Assembly: GCA_937927875.1 (NCBI GenBank) | Contig: CALEYV010000141.1 | Location: 1-8,397, forward strand | Source: an uncultured Actinomycetes bacterium | GTDB taxonomy: Bacteria > Actinomycetota > Acidimicrobiia > IMCC26256 > PALSA-555 | Direction of reading: 5' to 3' | DNA: 8,397 nt | Shown here: positions 1 through 5,201 of the stretch, piece after piece | How positions within the stretch are numbered: the stretch's first letter is position 1 | Layout: each line of letters opens with the position of its first letter | Made by a program: the position numbers and the translations under genes | Notes under the pieces: model-generated | What the model was told of the DNA's origin: nothing | Seen by the model: only the letters and a program-made list of their open reading frames with translations | The model's database searches: none

Positions 1-41
1 TCTGCCTGTCTCGTGGGCTCGGAGATGTGTATAAGAGACAG
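1..41 (+). other. Untrimmed Nextera sequencing adapter with partial i7 index (non-genomic)
   Basis: Bases 8-41 match the 34-nt Nextera read-2 transposase adapter, ending in the 19-bp Tn5 mosaic end AGATGTGTATAAGAGACAG at 23-41. Bases 1-7 (TCTGCCT) match the last seven bases of the i7 index oligo TTCTGCCT, known as N703 (index read AGGCAGAA), which sits directly before this adapter in the library primer. Genomic sequence therefore starts at base 42. Peptides read from this stretch (MGSEMCIRDR and MYKRQ) are translation artefacts of the adapter and are not real N-termini. The adapter is recognised from general knowledge of the library chemistry; the match is read directly from the bases. Confidence 0.98.
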
Positions 42-992
42 GGCTGGGACCACGTCACCACCGAGATCGACGGCGAGCGCATCCACTGCCTGCACGGGCC
101 GTCGCCGGTGCCCACCGCGCGGCCGCTGGTGCTCACCCACGGCTGGCCGGGCTCGATCGTCGAGTTCCTCGACGTCGTCGAGCCGCTGCGCGACCCGGCG
201 CGCCACGGCGGCGACGAGGCCGACGCGTTCGACGTCGTCGCCCCGTCGCTGCCCGGCTACGCGTTCTCGGGCCCCACCCACGACCGGGGCTGGCACCAGG
301 GCCGGACCGCGCGGGCGTGGGCGGAGCTGATGGCCCGGCTCGGCTACGACCGGTACTTCGCGCAAGGCGGCGACTGGGGTGCGTTCGTCACCAGCCAGCT
401 CGCGCTCGCCGACCCCGACCATGTGGCCGGCATCCACCTCAACATGCTGTTTCCCAACCCCGGCGCCACCGACCCCGCCACCTACACCCCCGACGAGCAG
501 GCCGCGATGGCCGGGTTCGCGCGGATGACCGACGAGGAGGGCGGCTACTTCCGCATCCAGTCGACCCGGCCCCACACGCTCGGCTTCGCACTCGACGATT
601 CGCCGGCCGGCCTGCTGGCGTGGATCGTGGAGAAGTTCCGGGTCTGGTCCGACTGCGACGGTGACGTCGAGCGCTCGTTCACGAAGGACCAGCTCCTCGA
701 CAACGTGATGCTCTACTGGGTCACTGGGACCGCCACCTCGTCGGTGCGCTTCTACGCCGAGTTCGACCGAGCCCTTCGCGCCGGCGCGATTCCGCTCGCG
801 GCCCGGGTCGACGTGCCGACCGGCTACGCCCGCTACCCGAAGGAGATCATCACCACGTCGCGGCGCTGGGCCGAGGCGCAGTACAACCTCGTGCACTTCG
901 CCGAGCTGCCGCGCGGCGGGCACTTCGCGGCGATGGAGGTGCCCGACCTCTTCGTCGACGACGTGCGGGCCTGCTTCCGGCCGCTGCGCTGA
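42..992 (+). CDS. Epoxide hydrolase, microsomal type (alpha/beta hydrolase), 5'-truncated
   Basis: This enzyme hydrolyses an epoxide to a vicinal diol through a covalent alkyl-enzyme ester. The visible part is 316 residues (residue 1 = Gly at base 42). It shows the oxyanion-hole motif HGWPGS at 33-38 and the nucleophile D111 in QGGDWG. Y169 and Y238 are the likely epoxide-polarising tyrosines, E268 (in YPKE) the charge-relay acid, and H294 (in RGGHFAAME) the base. These positions were assigned by comparison with mammalian microsomal epoxide hydrolase (D226, Y299, Y374, E404, H431). Aligned with the complete paralogue at 1834-2949, about 68 N-terminal residues are missing, including most of the epoxide-hydrolase N-terminal domain. 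The loss comes from the adapter joined at base 41, not from a biological break. The stop TGA at 990-992 shares its A with the ATG of the next gene, so translation is probably coupled. The substrate is unknown. The family call is firm. Confidence 0.93.
   Translation, partial: GWDHVTTEIDGERIHCLHGPSPVPTARPLVLTHGWPGSIVEFLDVVEPLRDPARHGGDEADAFDVVAPSLPGYAFSGPTHDRGWHQGRTARAWAELMARLGYDRYFAQGGDWGAFVTSQLALADPDHVAGIHLNMLFPNPGATDPATYTPDEQAAMAGFARMTDEEGGYFRIQSTRPHTLGFALDDSPAGLLAWIVEKFRVWSDCDGDVERSFTKDQLLDNVMLYWVTGTATSSVRFYAEFDRALRAGAIPLAARVDVPTGYARYPKEIITTSRRWAEAQYNLVHFAELPRGGHFAAMEVPDLFVDDVRACFRPLR
133..174 (+). repeat. 42-nt block identical to 2129-2170 (epoxide hydrolase paralogues)
   Basis: These 42 bases encode the THGWPGSIVEFLD region, the oxyanion-hole motif, and are identical to 2129-2170 in the second epoxide hydrolase, including synonymous positions. 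A second shared block of 33 identical bases covers the catalytic histidine region at 908-940 and 2865-2897. The blocks lie within coding sequence and reflect paralogy or gene conversion; they are not mobile repeats. Confidence 0.85.
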
Positions 993-1834
993 TGGAGGAG
1001 TTCGCGGGTCGGGTCGCGGTGGTGACCGGCGCCGCCAGCGGCATCGGTCGCGGGCTGGCGCGCCACGCCGCCCGCGAGGGCATGCACGTCGTGCTCGCCG
1101 ACGTCGAGCCGGAGGCGCTCGACGAGGCGGCGGCCGAGGTCGCCCAACTGGGCGCGGAGACGCTCGCGGTCCGGACCGACGTGAGCCGGGAGGCCGACGT
1201 GCAAGCGCTCGCGGCCGCCGCCTACGAGCATTTCGGCGCCGTGCACCTCCTCTGCAACAACGCGGGCGTGTTCCAGGCCGGCGTGGTCTGGCAGCGGACC
1301 CAGGCCGACTGGGACTGGGTGGTCGCGGTGAACGTGTGGGGGATCCTGCACGGCATCCGGGCCTTCGTCCCCCGGCTCCTCGAGCAGGGCGGCGACGCCC
1401 ACATCGTGAACACGGCGTCGATGGCCGGGCTCATCAGCGTCGCCTACAGCGGCCCGTACGTCGTCTCGAAGTTTGCGGCCGCCGCGCTCACCGAGTGCCT
1501 CGCCCACGACCTGCGGGCCCAGGAGGCGCCGATCGGCGTGTCGTGCCTCGTGCCGGGCCTCGTCGACACGAGGATCGCCGACTCGACCCGCAACCGCCCC
1601 GACGAGCCGCCGAGCGAGGTCACGGCCCCCGACCACCACTTCGTGGCCGGCGTCCTGCGCGACCAGACCAGCACCGGCGGCCGCCACCCCGACGAGGTCG
1701 CCGCCATCGTCTTCGACGCCGTGCGCGCCGGACAGTTCTGGATCCCCACCACCGACGGCTACGACGACCTCATCCGGGGTCGCTACGAGGCGCTGCTCGA
1801 GCGCCGCATGCCGCCAACCGCCCAGTTCGACTGA
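992..1834 (+). CDS. SDR-family NAD(P)-dependent oxidoreductase (classical type)
   Basis: A 280-residue short-chain dehydrogenase/reductase, expected to interconvert an alcohol and a ketone or aldehyde with NAD(P). It has a Rossmann fold with cofactor motif TGAASGIG at 12-19, an acidic D37 after the second strand (suggesting NAD preference), D64, and the structural NNAG motif at 89-92. The catalytic residues are N114, S143 (in TASMAG), Y156 and K160 (YVVSK). A PG motif follows at 188-189. The length is slightly above the usual 250 because of a longer C-terminal tail (about 200-280), which may shape the substrate pocket. The ATG at 992 overlaps the upstream epoxide hydrolase stop (TGATG) and no separate Shine-Dalgarno is evident, so it is probably translated by coupling. 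Its own stop overlaps the next epoxide hydrolase start in the same way. Lying between two epoxide hydrolases, it may oxidise a diol product; that role is inference. Confidence 0.93.
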   Translation: MEEFAGRVAVVTGAASGIGRGLARHAAREGMHVVLADVEPEALDEAAAEVAQLGAETLAVRTDVSREADVQALAAAAYEHFGAVHLLCNNAGVFQAGVVWQRTQADWDWVVAVNVWGILHGIRAFVPRLLEQGGDAHIVNTASMAGLISVAYSGPYVVSKFAAAALTECLAHDLRAQEAPIGVSCLVPGLVDTRIADSTRNRPDEPPSEVTAPDHHFVAGVLRDQTSTGGRHPDEVAAIVFDAVRAGQFWIPTTDGYDDLIRGRYEALLERRMPPTAQFD

Positions 1835-2949
1835 TGCCGCTGACCGTCGAGCCGTTTCGCGTCGCGGTCCCCGACGCCACCCTCGACGACCTGCGAGACC
1901 GCCTCGCCCGGACGCGGCTCCCGAACCAGATCACGGGCATCGGGTGGGACCAGGGCACCGAGCTCGGCTTCCTCGCCGACCTGCTCCCGCACTGGCGTGA
2001 CACCTACGACTGGCGCCGGGTCGAGGCCGAGCTCAACGGCTACGAGCACGTCCGCGTCACCGTCGACGGGCAGCCGATCCACGCCCTCCACGCCCGCTCG
2101 ACCGCGCCCGACGCGATGGCGCTCCTCATCACCCACGGCTGGCCGGGCTCGATCGTCGAGTTCCTCGACGCGCTGCCGGCCCTGCGCGAGTCGTTCCACG
2201 TCGTCGCGCCGTCGCTGCCCGGCTACGGCTTCTCGGGCCCGACCACCGACCGGGGCTGGCACCCGCGCCGCATCGCGGGCGCGTTCGTACAGCTCATGGA
2301 CACCCTCGGGTACGAGCGGTACGGCGCCCAGGGGGGCGACTGGGGCTCGATCGTGAGCGCCAATGTGGCCGACCTCGCGCCGCAGCACGTGGCGGGGCTG
2401 CACCTCAACTTCGTCGTCGTGCCCCGGCCCCGCGACGCGCCCGAGCCGACGCCGGACGAAGCCGCGGCGCTGGCCGCGATGGCCGAGTGGCGTCGCCACG
2501 GCGCCGGCTACCAGGAGATCCAGGGCACGAAGCCCCAGACCCTCGGCTATGCGCTCCAGGATTCGCCGGCCGGCCTCTGCGCCTGGATCGTCGAGAAGTT
2601 CCGGGCCTGGTCGGACGCCGACGGCGACCTGCCGAGCTCGTTCTCCCTCGACCGGATCCTCGACAACGTGACCCTGTACTGGGTGACCGGCACCGCGACC
2701 TCGTCGACGCGCCTCTACTGGGAGATGCGACAGGCGGGCCGTGACGCGCTGCCCCAGGAGCGGGTCACGGTGCCGACCGGCATCGCCAACTACCCGGGCG
2801 AGGTCACCCGGGCGCCCCGGAGCTGGATCGAGCACCGGTACAACGTCACGCACTGGGCCGACCAGCCGCGCGGCGGGCACTTCGCGGCGATGGAGGTCCC
2901 GGAGCTCTTCGTCGACGACGTCCAGCGCTTCTTCGCCACCGTCGTGTAG
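1834..2949 (+). CDS. Epoxide hydrolase, microsomal type (alpha/beta hydrolase), complete
   Basis: A 371-residue epoxide hydrolase paralogous to the truncated one at 42-992, with well over half of aligned positions identical by eye. Residues 1 to about 90 form the family's N-terminal domain (it opens MPLTVEPFRVAVPD and includes a WRRVEAELN stretch). The alpha/beta hydrolase core follows. HGWPGS at 101-106 is the oxyanion-hole region, D169 (QGGDWG) the nucleophile, Y226 and Y295 the lid tyrosines, E323 (in YPGE) the acid and H349 (RGGHFAAME) the base, so the full catalytic set is present. The length is ordinary for bacterial members; there is no signal peptide or membrane anchor, so it is probably cytosolic. 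The open frame continues upstream to 1336, but the ATG at 1834 is chosen because the family N-terminus begins there and it overlaps the SDR stop (TGATG). It is the last gene of the three-gene operon and converges on the methyltransferase 13 nt away. The substrate is unknown. Confidence 0.95.
   Translation: MPLTVEPFRVAVPDATLDDLRDRLARTRLPNQITGIGWDQGTELGFLADLLPHWRDTYDWRRVEAELNGYEHVRVTVDGQPIHALHARSTAPDAMALLITHGWPGSIVEFLDALPALRESFHVVAPSLPGYGFSGPTTDRGWHPRRIAGAFVQLMDTLGYERYGAQGGDWGSIVSANVADLAPQHVAGLHLNFVVVPRPRDAPEPTPDEAAALAAMAEWRRHGAGYQEIQGTKPQTLGYALQDSPAGLCAWIVEKFRAWSDADGDLPSSFSLDRILDNVTLYWVTGTATSSTRLYWEMRQAGRDALPQERVTVPTGIANYPGEVTRAPRSWIEHRYNVTHWADQPRGGHFAAMEVPELFVDDVQRFFATVV
2129..2170 (+). repeat. 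Second copy of the 42-nt identical block
   Basis: This is the partner of 133-174, in the same reading frame at the oxyanion-hole motif of the complete epoxide hydrolase. The flanking bases differ in both directions. Confidence 0.85.
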
Positions 2950-2974
2950 AGCCGCGCTCCGCCTACCGCGGTTT
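2949..2974. terminator. Weak hairpin at convergent gene ends
   Basis: CCGCG at 2952-2956 pairs with CGCGG at 2967-2971 across a 10-nt loop. An A-T pair and G-T wobbles extend the stem outward towards 2949 and 2974. On the plus strand it is followed by TTTCTC, a poor U-tract. It sits between the epoxide hydrolase stop and the last codons of the convergent methyltransferase. A terminator role is plausible, but in DNA this GC-rich short stems are common. Confidence 0.3.
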
Positions 2975-3694
2975 CTCGCACACCGACACGTGTGAACGGC
3001 TGTCGGCGGTGAACGGCTGCCGATCCCATCCGCCCCACCGCTCGCGCAAGGTCATCCCGGCGAGGCGCGCCATCAGGTCCAGCTCGGACGGCCAGACGTA
3101 GCGAAACGGCGTCGAGAAGGTGCCGCTGCGACCGTCGCCCACCCAATAGTGGTGGGAGGCCGAGCGCTGCGTCACGACGTCGATCTCGTCGACGCCGACG
3201 TGGCCCGGGCTGAACGCGAACACCCGCGCCGTCTCGCCTGGCGGGAGCCGCTGCAGCTCGGGGACCGTGACCTCGATGACGAAGCAGCCCCCCGGCTCGA
3301 GGTGCCGAGCCGCGTTCTGGAAGCACGCGACCTGCTCGTCCTGGGTGGTCAGGTTCGCGATCGTGTTGTAGACGAGGTAGGCCAGGGCGAAGGAGCCGTC
3401 CACCACGGTGGTCGCGAAGTCGCCGATCGTCACGTCGATGGCGTCGGCCCCCGGTTTGGCCCGCAGCCGGGCGACCATCGCGGGCGAGAGGTCGATCCCG
3501 TGGACGCGCACGCCACGCTCGCTGAGCGGCAGCGCGATGCGCCCGGTGCCGATCCCGAGCTCGAGCGCGGCGCCGCTCCCCGCCAGCTCGGCGAGGAAGG
3601 CCACCGTCCGCTCGATGACGTCGGGGCGGAACTCGTCGGAGGTGCTCGCGTCGTAGCCGGCCGCGACGGCTTCGTCGAAATGGTTCTCAGGCAC
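2963..3694 (-). CDS. Class I SAM-dependent methyltransferase
   Basis: A 243-residue protein with the Rossmann-like methyltransferase fold. Motif I is ELGIGTGR at 45-52 (the SAM glycine-rich loop), D68 in GIDLS fits the acidic residue that binds the SAM ribose, and GDF at 91-93 fits the adenine-contacting motif. LVYNTIANL at 107-115 and the EPGG turn at 133-136 correspond to strands 4 and 5. The region after about residue 145 is beta-rich and variable and probably forms the substrate cap. It has no signal peptide and is likely cytosolic. The start is a GTG at 3692-3694. No strong Shine-Dalgarno precedes it, but the family-like N-terminus (PENHFDE) begins here. It lies 51 nt downstream of the beta-helix gene on the same strand and could be co-transcribed with it or have its own promoter. 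The methyl acceptor cannot be told from sequence. Confidence 0.9.
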   Translation of the reverse strand: MPENHFDEAVAAGYDASTSDEFRPDVIERTVAFLAELAGSGAALELGIGTGRIALPLSERGVRVHGIDLSPAMVARLRAKPGADAIDVTIGDFATTVVDGSFALAYLVYNTIANLTTQDEQVACFQNAARHLEPGGCFVIEVTVPELQRLPPGETARVFAFSPGHVGVDEIDVVTQRSASHHYWVGDGRSGTFSTPFRYVWPSELDLMARLAGMTLRERWGGWDRQPFTADSRSHVSVCEKPR

Positions 3695-3701
3695 GGCGCG
3701 A

Positions 3702-3712
3702 CTCTGGCAGAG
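3702..3712. promoter_or_regulatory. Short perfect inverted repeat upstream of the methyltransferase
   Basis: CTCTGGCAGAG has 5-bp arms around one base and ends 8 nt before the methyltransferase GTG. It could be a small operator or part of the leader. No TANNNT-type -10 was found in the 51-nt gap, which favours read-through from the beta-helix gene. The case is weak because the repeat is short. Confidence 0.2.
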
Positions 3713-3745
3713 CCGGATCGCGCGCCGGTGGGAATTTGGCGGTCG

Positions 3746-5062
3746 TTACCCCGGCGTGGGCGGCGCCGGGACCCCAACACGGGCCACGTTGACCGCCCGC
3801 GACGGCTCGTGGGTCGCCGGTCGAGCCGGGGCGTGCCGCGCGTCCGGCATCGAGGGCAGCGTCGGCACCGGCGGGAGCGAGACCGCTTGGTAGTTGGGGG
3901 GCGTCGCGTGCGTGGCCAGGATGAGGCTGGCGAAGCGCGACAGGTCGGCTTGGAAGGTGCCGGTCGGCGGCCCCGTGCAGGGCGCCACCTGCTCGAGGTC
4001 GGCCGGGAGGCTGGTGCCGTGCTGGTTGCCCGAGAAGCAGTTCCCGCCCGCGTCGGTCGCGGCGTTGATCGTGCTGATGAGGACCAGGTCGAAGTTGCTG
4101 GTGCGCACCACGTTCCCGATCACCCGGTTCTGGCGGGCGTCGAAGTTCTGGGCGTGCGAGCTGGGGCTGATGAGCTGCTCGGGCAGGGGCACGACGCCGA
4201 TCCCGGCCAGCGTGTGGTCGTAGACGAGGTTCCGCGCCACCAGGTTCCCGATCCCGCCCGCGAGGAGGATGCCGGTCCCGGTCGCGGTGGCCGCGATGTC
4301 GATGGCGGCGGTCTGCTCGTTGTGGTTGGCGTACACCGCGTTGCCGACGATCGTCGTGGCCCGCTCGGGTGGGTTCTTCTCCTCTGAGCCGCTGTTTGGG
4401 ACGATGCCGGACCGGTTGTCGTGGAAGCGGGAGCGGGCGATCACCAGGTCGCCGCCCGAGTTGGTCCCCGAGTAGCCGAGGCCGTTCCACTCCGACTCGA
4501 CGTCGGTGATGAGGGCGTGGCACGGGTCGCACTGGCCGATGTAGAAGCCGGCGTCGGGGCTGCCCATCGCGAAGTCGTGGTCCCACGTCCCGTGCGTCGA
4601 GTCGAAGGCGTAGAGGCCGTAGTCGCCGGTGCGGACGGCGGTGAGGTAGGAGCCGCGGTAGCCGTTGACGCCCTGCCACAGCACCGCGTTGCTGGTGCAG
4701 TCGCGGATGGTGAGGTTCTCGATCGCGACCCCGTCGGCGAGGACCTTGAAGCCGTCGCTGTGGCTGGGGTCCTCGTTGAACCCGCAGTCCACGATGCTCG
4801 TGTTCCGGTCGACGCCCCGGATCACGAGGTTGGAGTGCGCGCGGCCGATGGTGACGGCCTCGTGGTGGACGCCGGGCGCCACCATGATGAGCGTGCCGGG
4901 CCGGGCGGCGTTGACCGCGGCCTGGATCGTCGGCGCGCCGCCCGGCACGGTGACGACGGCCGGCGGCCGAGCGGCCACGGCGGGGGACGCGACGGCGACA
5001 CCGGGAACACCGATCGCGAGCAGCGCCGCCGCGAGGACCATCGCCTGCCATCGGGCCCGCAT
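3746..5062 (-). CDS. Secreted right-handed parallel beta-helix repeat protein
   Basis: A 438-residue exported protein. Residues 1 to about 26-31 are a Sec signal peptide: basic MRAR, hydrophobic VLAAALLAIGVPGVAVA, and likely cleavage near AVA-SP or AVAA. Residues 36-75 carry the typical beta-helix opening (TIQAAVNAARPGTLIMVAPG). Successive rungs follow to about 350 with recurring G-N-x-V and N-x-V turns (GNLVARN, GNAVYANHN, NRVIGNVVR). There are six cysteines (C93, C122, C178, C181, C342, C362), including a CDPC motif in YIGQCDPCHALITD that I recall from actinobacterial beta-helix proteins. The C-terminal 60 residues are proline-rich, with no LPXTG or membrane anchor, so it is probably released. 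The ATG at 5062 is chosen because AGGGGGAG lies 5 nt upstream and the signal peptide starts there; the open frame runs on to 5317 without support. The fold suggests carbohydrate binding or cleavage, but no lyase active site was identified, so the function is open. Confidence 0.88.
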   Translation of the reverse strand: MRARWQAMVLAAALLAIGVPGVAVASPAVAARPPAVVTVPGGAPTIQAAVNAARPGTLIMVAPGVHHEAVTIGRAHSNLVIRGVDRNTSIVDCGFNEDPSHSDGFKVLADGVAIENLTIRDCTSNAVLWQGVNGYRGSYLTAVRTGDYGLYAFDSTHGTWDHDFAMGSPDAGFYIGQCDPCHALITDVESEWNGLGYSGTNSGGDLVIARSRFHDNRSGIVPNSGSEEKNPPERATTIVGNAVYANHNEQTAAIDIAATATGTGILLAGGIGNLVARNLVYDHTLAGIGVVPLPEQLISPSSHAQNFDARQNRVIGNVVRTSNFDLVLISTINAATDAGGNCFSGNQHGTSLPADLEQVAPCTGPPTGTFQADLSRFASLILATHATPPNYQAVSLPPVPTLPSMPDARHAPARPATHEPSRAVNVARVGVPAPPTPG

Positions 5063-5067
5063 GCCGT

Positions 5068-5075
5068 CTCCCCCT
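5068..5075 (-). promoter_or_regulatory. Ribosome binding site of the beta-helix gene
   Basis: On the minus strand this reads AGGGGGAG, followed by ACGGC and then ATG. The 5-nt spacing is good and decides the start at 5062 rather than the longer open frame to 5317. Confidence 0.7.
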
Positions 5076-5080
5076 GCCGC

Positions 5081-5096
5081 GCCCGGCTGGCCGGGC
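5081..5096 (-). other. Hairpin in the putative 5' leader of the beta-helix gene
   Basis: GCCCGG at 5081-5086 and CCGGGC at 5091-5096 form a perfect 6-bp GC stem with a 4-nt loop. It lies 5 nt upstream of the Shine-Dalgarno, between it and the candidate -10. It could affect leader stability or translation, but in a GC-rich region it may be fortuitous. Confidence 0.35.
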
Positions 5097-5105
5097 GGCG
5101 CGACG

Positions 5106-5127
5106 CGATCGACCCTAGTGATCGGTC
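5106..5127. promoter_or_regulatory. Candidate beta-helix promoter -10 with overlapping inverted repeats
   Basis: The minus strand reads TAGGGT at 5117-5112, a TANNNT-type -10 that would give a leader of about 42 nt for the beta-helix gene. No good TTGACA-like -35 is visible. Two inverted repeats overlap it: CGATC-N9-GATCG (5106-5124) and GACC-N9-GGTC (5111-5127). Spacing of this kind is compatible with an operator for a dimeric repressor such as a TetR-type protein, but no regulator gene lies in the window. Confidence 0.3.
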
Positions 5128-5135
5128 TGGCACGG

Positions 5136-5167
5136 CGGCGCGCGCCGTCGCCCACCGGCGCTACGTT
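5136..5167 (+). promoter_or_regulatory. Candidate promoter region for the acyl-CoA synthetase operon
   Basis: TACGTT at 5162-5167 fits the TANNNT -10 pattern and would place transcription start near 5174, with a leader of about 28 nt. A perfect 12-bp palindrome CGGCGCGCGCCG (5136-5147) sits where a -35 region or operator could be, though GC-only palindromes arise easily here. There is no clear -35 consensus. Confidence 0.25.
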
Positions 5168-5190
5168 GCGGACTCGGCCGCTGGAGCACA

Positions 5191-5195
5191 GGGGG
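5191..5195 (+). promoter_or_regulatory. Probable ribosome binding site of the acyl-CoA synthetase
   Basis: A GGGGG run ends 6 nt before the GTG at 5202. It supports 5202 over the alternative in-frame GTG at 5208, where the spacing would be 12 nt. Confidence 0.5.
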
Positions 5196-5201
5196 TGCAC
5201 C

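Noticed and set aside
833..1687. 284-residue antisense open frame opposite the first epoxide hydrolase and SDR
   Set aside because: It is a shadow of two well-supported genes and carries no motif of its own.
1336..1833. N-terminal extension of the second epoxide hydrolase, suggesting a fusion
   Set aside because: The extension is an out-of-frame reading of the SDR gene and is arginine/proline-rich; the family N-terminus begins at the ATG at 1834.
1783..2880. 365-residue antisense open frame opposite the second epoxide hydrolase
   Set aside because: It lies opposite a complete enzyme with intact catalytic residues; its translation is low-complexity and rich in R, G, V and A with no motif, as expected for GC-rich shadows.
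3149..4387. 412-residue plus-strand open frame opposite the methyltransferase and beta-helix gene
   Set aside because: It spans the gap between two well-supported minus-strand genes and its translation lacks any family feature.
4665..5201. Upstream extension of the acyl-CoA synthetase frame
   Set aside because: This part is antisense to the beta-helix gene and has no ligase homology; motif spacing fits a start at 5202.
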